DNA of 64,000 nucleotides from Symsagittifera roscoffensis. Taxonomy: Eukaryota > Xenacoelomorpha > Acoela > Convolutidae. Shown in pieces: positions 24,333 to 34,789 of this stretch; the stretch's first letter is position 1; the number at the start of each line of letters is the position of its first letter. A model generated the notes under the pieces. It saw nothing but the letters and a program-made list of their open reading frames with translations, was not told the DNA's origin and searched no databases. Made by a program: the position numbers and the translations under genes. The stretch lies in assembly GCF_963678635.1 (NCBI RefSeq), contig NC_087071.1, positions 42,548,153 to 42,612,152 on the forward strand. Reading direction: 5' to 3'.

Positions 24333-25093
24333 GGTCCGGCTGACACAGATTCGAAGTTGCACTTCGCATACACAAGCAAAATTATGACCGATAACGCTAC
24401 TGGGAAAAGTTGAATGAGTAAAACTTCGAGTCTACAAATTTTCTTGAGCGACGCACGCCAATTATGAGCCTACATAATTGCTTAGTGGCGCCAGCTAACT
24501 TTGACGCATTAGAAGTTACAGTCAATTTGATAAAAAAAAGTTTACGACTAAAACGCCCCAATTTATATAGCGGACGCAGTTTGGCTCTTTTCCTCTCCCC
24601 CACCTGTCAAAATATCAATTTTTATGTTTGTTTTACAGGTTTTTACGGGTAAATGAGTGATGTTACGATGTGAAGTACGAAGAACAAAGGTCTTTATAAT
24701 TGGCACTTTATTCACCATGCCAATTTTTATTGCATTATGAAAACGTTAAGGGAGCTTTTCAAAATGAATTTGAAAGGGGAAAAATAGAAGAAAGCCCGCT
24801 TTTTAACTAGTAACGAAAACGTTCAATAAAATATCCGATCCTTCCGAAAACCGAATGCTCTTGTTTTGTTGCTGGTTTCCTTCCCTACCTCCCCTACACT
24901 ACATATCATGATGCCTTGGAGCCAAAGTGCTATTTGTAATATACTAGTCAGTGTTCATATCCTTAGCAATGGCTGTACTTAGTAGCTGTGTCAAAAAGAA
25001 TACTTTCAAAATGAACATATTTTGTCTCTACCATTGCATCGCAACAACATTTGCGACTTAGGTTGGAAAAAAAGATGGTTCATACTATAAAAC
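24333..25093. other. Right-arm-only block
   Basis: About 0.76 kb flanked on both sides by sequence contiguous in the left arm (gttttaaggttgg next to gagctttgcttgtg, read on the mirror strand). It is an insertion on the right or a deletion on the left. No terminal inverted repeat or target duplication is obvious. It contains a GC-richer part near 24,340-24,620 with no recognised gene. Confidence 0.55.
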
Positions 25094-25347
25094 AAGCTTT
25101 GCTTGTGTAATAAAAGACAGCAACATGGGATTTAATTCCAATCATAGGGCGTAAAAAAGATATCAAAAAGACAGACAAACTATAACGACGGTCAAAGCAA
25201 GAGAAACTATAAAAACTTGTATGATATTGTAGAACGCGTATTTGTTCTATAAAAAAAGTCAACCATATAGACCCAAAGCATGGAAAAAAAGCAAGCGAAA
25301 GAAACTTCCTGTTGTGAACAATTGATTCAACATTGTCAGAATAAAAT

Positions 25348-27270
25348 AAAGTATTAAAATTGATGTTTTTTGTGTAAATTGTGTAATTGTGGTGCACTAG
25401 GTGTTGTATTTTTATTGTTTTGTGAATTATCATATCATTAGGTGTACTTGATAGTTTTTTGTTATAATCATTTATTTGAGCGTCTAAAAGGATTTTTTTA
25501 ATTGAGATTGAAAAAATTCCATCTCCAAACAGTCCTGCGAAAAGTATGCGTGCTACACTTGCTTGTTTGTTTACTTGTGTGTGTATTGCGCATGTATTAT
25601 AGATTCCTTTCAATAATGAAAAGAGAAAACCAAAAAAGTTAAACATTGCATATACTATAGTCAATCTTTCTAACATGTAGTAGGGCCATCCTAGAAAGGA
25701 GAGTAGTTCATTTTTCAAATTTACAAAACACAAAACTAAAGATATTGATGGGTGATATATCTTGTGACTGTATTTTTCACCGTTTGAATAAAGGTAATCT
25801 TTTTTATCTTTAAATGTAGTCTTTTGTATAGATGAAAGAAAATCATGCAGTTTCTGCAAGTTTTCTCAAGTTTTGAACAATGGATTGTCTTTGTATTGAA
25901 TCCATTTTTGTAAGGAGTTTTTGAAATTGTTGTGTGCGGATGTGATGTTGTATATCTGATCTAGAGTACATACCTATTGATTGTAAGCCTATATTTGGGT
26001 TTCTAGCAATAGCTTTAATACTTTCTGGCGAAATCTTCTTTAATGGTGGTATAAGTGTACGATATGGCGTGAGAGGAAAAAGTTTATCGTCATCGGGATT
26101 TAAGGTATTCCAAAAACATGTTCTTCGTGAAAGTGTGTCAACAAATTGTGTTTTTGTAGAATATGGGGATTTCTATATTTGATCTTTTGTCATCAAATGC
26201 AGATAATGGTGATACTTTTCTCGTACATGTGTAATACCATATTATATTTCCTAGGTAGTAGATAAAATTTGATCTACTTCCTGATAACAAATATCCTGCA
26301 TAAGGTGTTTTTAATACTGCAAGTGCAAGTGATTGTAAAATTTGTGTTCGTTCGAGTTGAATTCACATAATTGATGAAGCGTTTCTAGTTCTGATAGTGA
26401 CATTTCTTGAAAATTTCTTCTTATGGTATAGTCTAATTTCATGTCTAAGTGAATGTCATAGAAAATTGCACCAAAATAGGTATTCTTCATGAGTGATAGT
26501 GCTTGTAAACTTGTACTGACTTTTTCTTGTGGTCAAAGTTTTCCACCAGTTCTTCCTATGTTTTTCAGAAATGTAACTGGGATGTATGAGTTTCGTTACT
26601 ATTTGAAATGTGATGTGTTGGATTTGGGTTGATTATTAATTTTTCTGTGTTCATTTCGAAACCTTTTTCGTATTAGATAAGAACTTCTGAAAATTGTGTT
26701 TAATAAAAGTAAGTGTTATATTTGCAAGCGAGTTCTGTTTCTGGGTAGATTTGAAAGCGTGTCAATTTTTTTTTATATTATTGATATTGTTGAAACGTTC
26801 ATTGTTTTTTCAGAATTTTTCAGGGTTTTTTATCATAAGGAACGGATTAAATGAATTATTTTTGGTTAAGTTTTATCTTTCTTGCGTGTATTTTTGCAAC
26901 TTGAAATGTGGTACATGTGTCTTCGGGGAACTAAACAATTGTTGTCTGTGTTCTTGTTGTTGGATCGCAGTATCCTTGATCAATTTTACAAAGTAATCTC
27001 ATTCCTTTATAAATTATAGTGTTGTCGTTTAAATCTCGTGTTAATTATACTTTGCCTAATTGGATGTTCTAATCAAAAAACGTAAATTCTTGATATCCTT
27101 TGTTTTTTGTTTAAGTTTTGCAATTAGAAGTGTTGTTTATTCCAAGGTGTGGTATCCAGTTTTTATCATAGAGATCAAAAATTAATCGTCCATGTGCGCT
27201 GGGGAAATTGGTATTTGTCATCTAATTTTAAAAGACCTTGTTATCTTTCAAGTTCCGCATGATGTGCAGA
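25348..27270 (-). pseudogene. Envelope-like gene, ERV copy 2 (broken, cut at 3' end)
   Basis: Second copy of the env-like gene seen at 1-2,057. Shared landmarks are an NWIPHLGI motif near 27,160 (HWIPHIGI in copy 1), a GNxxxxxxTCT motif near 26,240, and a hydrophobic region near 25,650-25,750 with FLGWP, LERLTIVYAMFNFFGF and an ARILFAGLFG stretch. The C-terminal ~170 residues, from 25,859 down, are open, but upstream there are several stops and frame changes. The copy ends in the cytoplasmic tail at the inverted-repeat boundary; the open frame continues to 25,080 through unrelated sequence. Two hydrophobic segments suggest a membrane-anchored fusion-type glycoprotein. The family is not decided. 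Confidence 0.7.
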
Positions 27271-28900
27271 GTCTGGAAAAACTTGAAAGTTTACCGATTT
27301 CCGGTTTGTGCCTTTATTTGTGGTTAATTTCAATCAATTTAGTTCATTTTTACAATCTTCAGGGCTAAAATATTAGAGTCTTTCTATATTAATTTGATAG
27401 AAAGTTTCGTGATCAAGTCAGTTTTTGCTTTCATTTGAGACTTGGGAACAATGTACTTTTCCTCTGAGAATGATGCTGTGAATTTGTATAATGTTAATGT
27501 TGTAGCTCGGGCTATTGAATAAAGTGTGGCTATTTTTTGTTGTTTTTATTTCTTGTGGTTCGGATTCACAATGAGTTACTTGGTTTACGGCGTATTTATT
27601 TAGTGTTTTTTTTTGTTCATTTTCTTCTCAATCATAGTGTGTGACTAGTAAATCTTGGGGTCCTGTTCGCGGGGAAGGGTTTTTACGATTTGTGTGTTCG
27701 GAAAAAGTAAAAGGGAGTAGGGTTTGAAACGAGAAGGATTAATAAAAAAACAAGTGTAGGATAGTCCTGGATATCGATAAAAGAATGTGATGTATTCATG
27801 TGTTTTTTTTCTATATCTATCGTATTTATAGATATTTTCTGTTGTCACAAATGGGGGACGTAATGATTGAGCTGTTAGATTTGGTGGAGCTAAGCAGAGA
27901 GGGTGAGGTACTAAATTATTTAATTTTACTATTATTTCAAAGTTAAGTGTCAGATTGTCTTGTGCAAGGATTTGTATGTTGTGATCCTGTATGTCTTTGT
28001 GAATATAGTGTCGATATTGTAATCTGTTGAGTGCCCAATTGTGTAGTCTGTTACTGTCGAGATGTTGACCAAATAACAGAGGGGGTGCTACGAATGTATT
28101 CCAATCTAATGGTTGGGGTATCTGTTAAATGTTCCTTACATCTTTCGTCTAAATTTGTAGGGAAATTAGGAGGAAAAAAAGTTTTGAGGTCTGATTTTTT
28201 GAAGGGGTTGAAGGAAGTGAGAGGGTTTCTGGTCGTGACAAGGTTGTATCTGAAGAGATATCTATTGGGTCGTTTACCAAGTTTGGTTCACTTTGAGTGA
28301 AAGCTTGTGTCATCCAATGTGGGAGACGTTGTGTTTAAGTTGGGGGATCAAAGGGATTTTCACTAATTTGTTCGGACGTGGGGGTTAACCCTAAGTGTTC
28401 CGATTGTATGTTTGGAGTACTTTGTTGCGAAATTGACTTTAATGGTGGGTGTACTTTGAATTGTGTTAATGGAAAGGTCTAAAGGATTTGGGGATGGTGA
28501 TGATGGTATATTAAAATGAACTCTGGGTGTTGTAAAATTTTAATTTCGTCCTGGATGGAGTATTTGTCTATCTATTGTAGATGTTTGATTTTGGTTTTGA
28601 CTAGGATGTCTTGTTCTAATAAGGTCTTGTTGGAGAAAAGAATAGATGTTATATGTTGGTTCGTATTGCGGTTCGCTTAGAGGAGCATGGCGAACCACGG
28701 GTTTTAAAAATTCTGATATTAACGCGTGTCTTTCTTCAAATTGTCTTAGGGATTTTCTTGAAATTAAATGCGTGTTGATGATTGAGGGTGATATGTTTGA
28801 CTGGATGTTGGTGTGGTTAGAGATTCCTGGGATGTCGTAGTCGGTGGGAATTGTTGTGTGGGTTGTTGATTAGCAGTTTTGAAAAGTTCTTTAGAACTTT
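27271..28900 (-). pseudogene. Pro/Ser/Thr-rich ORF region upstream of env, ERV copy 2 (broken)
   Basis: Read on the minus strand, 28,870-28,300 encodes Pro/Ser/Thr/Gln-rich sequence (for example PSSPSPNPLDLS). 28,050-27,645 encodes a more ordered part with HPLCLAPPN and RPPFVTTENIYKYDRY, and an HCS motif follows near 27,450. Several stops and frame changes interrupt it. Composition and the spaced motifs resemble the intact ORF at 2,054-3,709 in copy 1, but there that ORF follows env, while here the region precedes it. Either the element carries two related ORFs around env, or this is the N-terminal part of the envelope precursor. Confidence 0.4.
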
Positions 28901-28904
28901 TTAC

Positions 28905-29147
28905 CTATGAAGAAAATTTATGTTGATTGTAATATTTTTCGATAAAAATGGTTAAAAGTATCGTTGCTAATTCAAAAGTTATTTTTGCCATTTTTATACA
29001 TTTGCATAATGTCAAAATTATGGATAATAGAAATGTGAAAACTATTATTAAAAGAAGAAAAATGTCTTTCGTATTGAATAGTTGTCTTGAACGTTTAGTT
29101 AGTTGTTGAAATATCCTACCTGAGGAGGTGGCCAAGAATTTTTGCAA
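28905..29147 (-). CDS. Small membrane ORF between integrase and env, ERV copy 2
   Basis: 80 codons from ATG to TAG. Residues 29-48 are a continuous hydrophobic segment (IFLLLIIVFTFLLS...) followed by LCKCIK, so this is a single-span membrane protein or the membrane anchor and tail of a longer protein whose 5' part is decayed. Immediately downstream the same frame reads Gln/Pro/Thr/Ser-rich sequence, like the proline-rich tail that follows the env membrane region in copy 1. Not recognised as a family. Confidence 0.4.
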   Translation of the reverse strand: MQKFLATSSGRIFQQLTKRSRQLFNTKDIFLLLIIVFTFLLSIILTLCKCIKMAKITFELATILLTIFIEKYYNQHKFSS

Positions 29148-30239
29148 AATTGAGGTAGGTTTTGTGGAGTGAATAGAAAATTATGCAAAAACTGCAAAAA
29201 ATTATGAGAGAAAGAAAAATAATTCGAAAGTATCTATAATAAAAAATATGCTGATTTGAAAAAAGATTGATAGTATTGAAAAAAATTTAGAAGTTTTTGA
29301 CTGAAAAGAAAAATTTGACTGATTTGGAAAGACGCATTTGAGAAATGATTCGTTCTTGTCGAACCTTTTATTCTTTTCGAGGCTAAATTTGAGTGTGGTC
29401 GGATTGTTTATTGATTTTTGACAAGTGGGTTGGATATAGCTAATTTTTGGCGAAGAGAAGACTGAAGGTCTAAGAATCAGCTTTCTAATTTTGTTTTTAA
29501 TTATTGGATGATCGGGGGTATCCAGGATTTGTTTGTACTTTAGGCTAAATGATCATGTCCTGTTTTTTCTTTAGGCTAATTTAAAATTTTTCCTTAGGGG
29601 AAATTAGGAGTGTAGGTTGGGACAATTTTGTTGATCTTTATACTAGTTGATAGGGAAGGGTTGTAAAACTTAGATTTTGTTTATTCCGGTTGTCAAATGT
29701 GAGTTTGTTGCTTATTTTGGATCTGGAGGTCTTTTAGTTATAGTTACAAATATGTTTGAAGTTTGCAAACTGTCGGCTGAAGAAGTGGTGTCAGAATGAA
29801 GTGATGTTCAGATAGCTTCTGATTGGCTAAAGTTGAACTATTTGTTCAGGAGAATCAGCATGAATTTTTAGAAAAAAAAGAAAGATTTGTTATATTTCTT
29901 AAAGTTTAAAATGATAATTAATTAGAAAAAGGATTTTGGAATTCACATTTCTTTAATATTTTAGTGAAAGTTTTGTAAATTTTTCGTGGATGGTTTCAAA
30001 TTTGCGATGATTGTCGTTGTTGAGATTTTTCTTTTATTTCTTATGGTAAAACTTTTTTTCTTATTTTTTGTTTTTTTCTTTGTTTCTGAGGTACTTGTTT
30101 ATTGCTTGTTTCTTGGGATTTTTGTCGGTTATTTTCTTTTTTTTGTTTCTAAAATTTGTGGTGAGCAATTTATACCATTTGTTTGTTTTTTATTATTGTC
30201 TGAGTTGTCGTGGAAAACTTAGAGTCCTGTAAAGGAATA
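29148..30239 (-). other. Post-integrase region, no gene recognised
   Basis: About 1.1 kb between the integrase C-terminus and the membrane ORF. Short open frames on the minus strand are interrupted every 20-60 codons and show no motif. It may hold the decayed 5' part of an envelope-type gene or an env splice acceptor, but nothing decides this. Confidence 0.4.
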
Positions 30240-31450
30240 TAAATGTGTTAGCTTGCGAAGAGCGTATTTTTTTGGGTAATATGGCAAAAAATTGTTTCTA
30301 TGTCGAACAATTTCTTTTTTATTTGAATCAATAATTTTATATGTTACATCAGTGGGCTTGTCAATATTTTGAAATGGTGCTTTTTGGATTGGTTGAAAAT
30401 TTTTAGATAATCTTTTTTGTGTTACAAAATTTGGGATAAAGACAAATTTTCCTATTTTTAAATTTGTAGCTGCTGGGAATCGTGAATTTATTTGGTAATG
30501 AACATTCTGTCTTTGTACTAGTTTTTTGGCTAATTTTGATAAATTTCATTGTGTTTTATCTCTGTTTAAAATCCATTCAATATATGTGCCGGAGGCTAAT
30601 TTTAAAGTTTGTGGGAGATGAAAATGATCTTCATCGTGTGTATGTAATGGTAGATTATAACACATTGATTCTTTTGTAGGTTGGCAATAACCTTGTGTGT
30701 TTTTTGAGGAGTTTGCTGTGGACACTATTGGTTTCCGTGGTTTTTGATTAAAAACAATTTTATAAGGTGACAGTCCTAAGGTTGTTGTTATCTGAGAATT
30801 GTAAGCCAAGGGGAATAATGTTACATCTTATGACCATTCAGTGTTTTTTGTATCGTTTCCATCTATGGTATATATGAGATGTTCTTGTAGTGAACTGTTC
30901 ATTTCTTCGACTAAAACATTAGTCCAAGGGGCATGAGAAGTTCGTGGAGTGTGTTTAAATTTATATAGATGGCATAATCTGATTATTTCATTATTAAGGA
31001 ACTCAGTGCCATTATCTGTGAAAAGGATTTCTGGTAATCCAAATTTTGCTATCCAGTGTTCATAATGTGTTGTATTTGCGTAATAAGCATTACAATGGGG
31101 TACTGGGTTAAGTGCTACATAGTGTGTAAATGCGTCGACTATGACCATTATATATGAGTTTCTTTCGCTTTCGAAAGAAGGTAATATCGGTCCTTTTCTA
31201 TCGAATGAGATTCTGTGGTTAAAAAATAAAATATGTCCTTTAAAATCTTGTTTTTCTGCTATTTGTTTTTGATGTGGGTATGGTTTATTTATTTGGCATG
31301 TTATGTTATCGTTGCATAATACTTTGATCCAAGTCGGTGCATTTGGAAAGTAAAAACTTTGAATAAAGTTTAATATGTTTTTTCTGGTCCTGCATTTCCT
31401 TTAGTTTATAAGGATTGTGAAATGTGAAATGCAAGGAGTATCATACTTAG
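30240..31450 (-). pseudogene. Integrase (Ty3/gypsy), broken
   Basis: Would insert the element's cDNA into the genome. Minus-strand order: remains of the HHCC zinc-binding domain near 31,450-31,290; the core open from about 31,290 to 30,828 with VIVDAFTHYV (first Asp), FTDNGTEF (second Asp) and TNVLVEEMN (Glu). Thirty-five residues separate the second Asp and the Glu, so the DD35E set is intact. Then a stop and frame change near 30,828-30,809; LGLSPYKIVFNQKP near 30,750; and a C-terminal GPY/F-like module ending RHRNNFLPYYPK near 30,290. Frame changes near 30,545 and the stop make it nonfunctional as a whole. APWTN just before the Glu is a Metaviridae-type sequence. Confidence 0.85.
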
Positions 31451-31981
31451 TGGTAAACAGGGTACTTTCAAATCAGATGTTTGGTATTCTAAATCATTTG
31501 TGTTCTCATTCATGGATATTTTATTGAGTTTTCTAAAAGTATCTTAGTAGTGTTTTGTTTCCTAGAATTGTGATATCTGCTTTTATGGGTTTTGTTTTAT
31601 AATTGTGCCAAGAGTTAAATTGTCTAAAGACTGGGTCAAAGTTTTGGTATTTTTATAGCAGTTTAACTGTTAATTTCTTTGTATTCGGAAGAAAGAGATT
31701 TTCAATTTCTATTTTCGAGAGAGGTATGTTATCTAGGGGTCATGTAGGTTGAAAACTTGACTTATTGTGTATTTTGAATCGGTATCTGGATGTCCTGATA
31801 AATTTATATTAACAGTTAGATTTTCTTTTTCTTTTAAGGTGAATTGGTCTGTCCTGTACATTTTTTGTCTGAGTTGTATTTGCTGTGTTTTGTTTTTGAT
31901 CCATGATGAATATGGTATCGGTTTAAATATAGAATTTACTAATAGGTCTACTTCGTAGTAATTGTTTTGGCAATCTAGTCA

Positions 31982-32640
31982 TTATGGAAAGTGTTGTAAG
32001 TTATTTATTTGTGCGTGATCAACGTCAGTTTCTACTGCATATTCACATTCCAATCTTGGTGATGTTTCGTCTTTTGCAGGAAAAAACTCAATATTTTGTG
32101 ATGTTTCTACCGTTGTTTTTCTGGTTAATAATTCAGCGGGTGTGTTTCTACTGAGCGTGTTTCTACTGAGTGCAAGATTTTTTCCTGCTGTCCAAACTAT
32201 ATGTAGGTTTGGAAATATCATTCAGTTTAATTGAAATGTATAATCTCTATGGTTTGAATTTGATTTCTGTGTAAAGAGAAAAATTATAGGTTTATGGTCT
32301 GTAAATAGAAATATTGGATGTATTAAAAATTCAGATTCTGTGAGAGTGTTGATTATAGCTGTGCAATCTCTCATATGTGTAGAGAGTCTAAGTTCAGCTT
32401 GTGTAAATAGTCTTGAGTTTGCTGAAATATGGTTCATTTTTTCTGTTCCATTGTGTGATTGTAATAATGCTGCGCCGATGCCAAAAACTGAGGCACCGCG
32501 CATAGCATAAAATGGTTGGTCTGAATCTGGGATAGTATTTGATATTTTTTCAGTGAGGAGTGTTTTTGTTTCTTCAAATCGTTTCTGATGTTCTGTTTCC
32601 ATTCAAAACTTATTGCTGTCTGCGAAAGTTATAAAATGGT
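31982..32640 (-). pseudogene. RNase H and linker (Ty3/gypsy), broken
   Basis: 32,602-32,222 encodes the RNase H domain: FGIGAALLQSHNG, RLSTHMRDCTAII (Glu and Asp region) and LFTDHKPIIFL. The first catalytic Asp, expected just before ASxFGIGA, reads Gly (RGASVFGIG). 32,221-31,982 carries the RNase H to integrase linker, with NLHIVWTAGKNLALSR and LSRNTPAELLTRK, in another frame. The rest of the linker runs to about 31,450 and is interrupted. Confidence 0.8.
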
Positions 32641-33420
32641 CTTAAATATATTTGCATTTTTTGACGCATTTACTTAAGAAGTTAAGCATTCCGAGAAATT
32701 CTTGGATTTTCTTTTTTTTTGATGGAGGTTGAAGTTTTATGATTGCGTCTATGCGGGACATTAATCGAGTTATCGTATTTCCTTCTATAATATGTTCAAG
32801 GATAGGATTTTTTCTGTGATTGCTTGAAAACGCCATCTAAATATGTTATGACCTTTTTACTGAGAATGAGTGGTCGAAAAATTTTACACATAAAGGCTGA
32901 GAATGCTGCTGATCCAATGGAGATTCCATTGAAAAGTCTAATCAATTCATAAAGTTGGCTTCCAATAAGGAGTTGTGTTAGGCGTCGTGATTATTCGTCT
33001 AGTGGCATTCGATTCTACGCGCTGATGATGTCAGCTGTTGTGAAGTGTTCTCCATTTATTTTTCTGAGAATTACTTGAATTGGTTCTATGGGCCAATTAC
33101 ATTTAGATTCATCAATGAGTGAATTGATGTATCTTGCGTCTAAAACAATTTTTAATGACTCTCCTTTAGCTAAAAAAATAATGGGAATTTTGAATGTGTT
33201 TCTTTTTGGTTGTTCTTCTTTATTTACTGGGAAACAATTTCAGTTTGTTCTAAGATATCTAGTAGTCTATTAACTTTGTCTTGTAAATGTATTGGAACTT
33301 TATTTGCACGTTGTTTTTTGAAAACTGCATTTGGTTTTAGAGGCAAATCAGTGGTGAATTTACTTTCCCAACGTCAAATTTAGATGTGGCGTAAGCCTTT
33401 GGGTATTTCAGCAGTAGTTC
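32640..33420 (-). pseudogene. Reverse transcriptase (Ty3/gypsy), broken, YLDG in place of YxDD
   Basis: Minus-strand landmarks in order are LAKGESLKIVLDARYINS, NWPIEPIQ, FTTADIISA (first catalytic Asp region), LFNGISIGSAAFSAFMCKIF, then ITYLDGVF at 32,826-32,849, and RT thumb sequence EFLGMLNFLSK near 32,690. The catalytic YxDD motif reads YLDG (codons at 32,832-32,843), which would abolish polymerase activity. Two nonsense codons follow FTTADIISA and at least three frame changes are present. The order fits a Ty3/gypsy pol with RT before RNase H. Confidence 0.88.
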
Positions 33421-33422
33421 AG

Positions 33423-33884
33423 CTAGTTGTTCAAATTTTTTTGTGTAATTTGGGTGTGTTGAAAATTGAACATTGTAAGGGTTTTTTTGTTGTTCAGTGG
33501 TGTGTTTTGATATCTGAAATGTTGGTTTAAAATAAGGTGTTTTTGTGAAATAGTCTGTGTTTTATTTTTATTACTTGTTATAATATTAATTGATAACTCT
33601 TCATTAAAAATTATTGATTGACATAATTTTAATAACCTCAAAATATTTTTAAATGTACATGCTATTTCTATTTTGGCAGAAATTGTTGCATTCGTTTCAC
33701 AATAACCTAAAAGTCCTAGAAGTAATATTATTTTATAGAGAGAGTTATTGTATACATGTAATGAAATTTTATCTGAATTTGTATTTTTCGTGTATTTGAT
33801 GGATGAGATTGTTACTCGGAAAAATTTATGAGTTCGCTTAAATTTAAGGTTTGACATATAGAGTCGTTGTTTGTTCTCTCTCAT
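33423..33884 (-). pseudogene. Protease-RT linker region, 153-codon open frame
   Basis: Open frame between the protease and RT. It begins RENKQRLYMSNLKFKRTHKF, and neighbouring frames at its end lead into the RT N-terminus (QLAELLLKYPKAYA just below 33,423). No catalytic motif. CETNATIS in the middle superficially recalls an aspartic-protease site but lies after the better protease match. Confidence 0.45.
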
Positions 33885-33949
33885 GTTTTATTGGTGGACT
33901 TGACTTACTGAAAAAATATATACACATCCTGCTTGTGGTTTCAGGTGTT

Positions 33950-34400
33950 TTTATTCTTGGACATATTTAGGGTAAAATTTGGAGAAAAATGGCGGTTGTT
34001 TTTTAGTCTTTAAAAGAGTGTAAGTGATGTATTTTTCATTCTTGTCTATTTGTCTTTTATATGTATTTTGCTGTTTAAAATATTAATAGTGGGAACATAT
34101 TTAGTAATAAATGATATTCCAACGATATTGTGTTCTTAATCTGTGATATGGAATGTTTGTTTGAAAGTTTATTTAAAAGTTTATTCTATTTCATTGTTCG
34201 AGTGGCAACAAGGAATAATTGGATTTTTCCAAAAATTAGTTAAACATGATCCTTGTGCTGGAGCTAATTTGCTTGAGGTTTTAGAGGATATTAATTTTGG
34301 ATGTAGAGTTTGTATTTCATTCCATGTGGGAATGTTTATTATATTTGATTCTGCTCTTGACTCTATTAAAAAATCAGTTTCGAGGTCTGTTGATTAAAAA
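33950..34400 (-). pseudogene. Retroviral-type aspartic protease, active site lost
   Basis: Would cut Gag-Pol. The active-site region is at 34,355-34,363, where FLI-ESR-AESNIIN stands where D-S/T-G would be expected, so both the catalytic Asp (now Glu) and the Gly (now Arg) are changed. Downstream, INIPTWNEIQTL and an AQGS-type flap region with frame changes fit the fold. It precedes the linker and RT as in errantivirus pol. Confidence 0.6.
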
Positions 34401-34789
34401 TCTTTACTTTTTGGACTTTCTAAAAGAATGGGGATTGTCCAAATTTATTTTTTGGGTATTTGTATTTTACTTGATGTATTCTGATAGATATTGTTTGTGC
34501 TTGAACTTCCTGTAACTTCTCGTAAATTTTAATCTGGTATTTCTTGAATATTATCAGGGTTTTGGAAATGGTTATTACTGTTTTGGTAAAAATTCGATTC
34601 TATTGGTGTTTCGTATTCATTTTCAATCTGAAGCATGTTTATTGAAAGCGTATTTTCTGTTTCGCTCTCATCGTTTATGGATTCGCAAATTATTTGTAAT
34701 TTAGTTGTATTTCTGTGGTTTCTGTGTTATCAATACCGGGAGGGTCTGATTGAGTTTCTTCAGTTGATTGTACTTAGATAATTTGTCTT

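Larger units (their letters stand above)
17992..25347. repeat. Large inverted repeat, right arm
   Basis: Mirror of 11,342-17,212, beginning ttgttttttctcattatagc against the left arm's gctataatgagaaaaaacaa. Three blocks are present here but not on the left: about 18,470-18,890 (~0.4 kb), 23,630-23,950 (~0.3 kb) and 24,333-25,093 (~0.76 kb). The outer ~255 bp (25,093-25,347) pairs with 11,342-11,610. Its last bases lie against envelope-tail coding sequence of ERV copy 2, while the left end lies in unrelated DNA, so the arm end is a real breakpoint. Confidence 0.9.

Noticed and set aside
33423-33884. CETNATIS in this frame read as a degenerate aspartic-protease active site
   Set aside because: A better protease match (FLI-ESR-AESNIIN and following fold) lies upstream in element order at 34,355; this region is the protease-RT linker.
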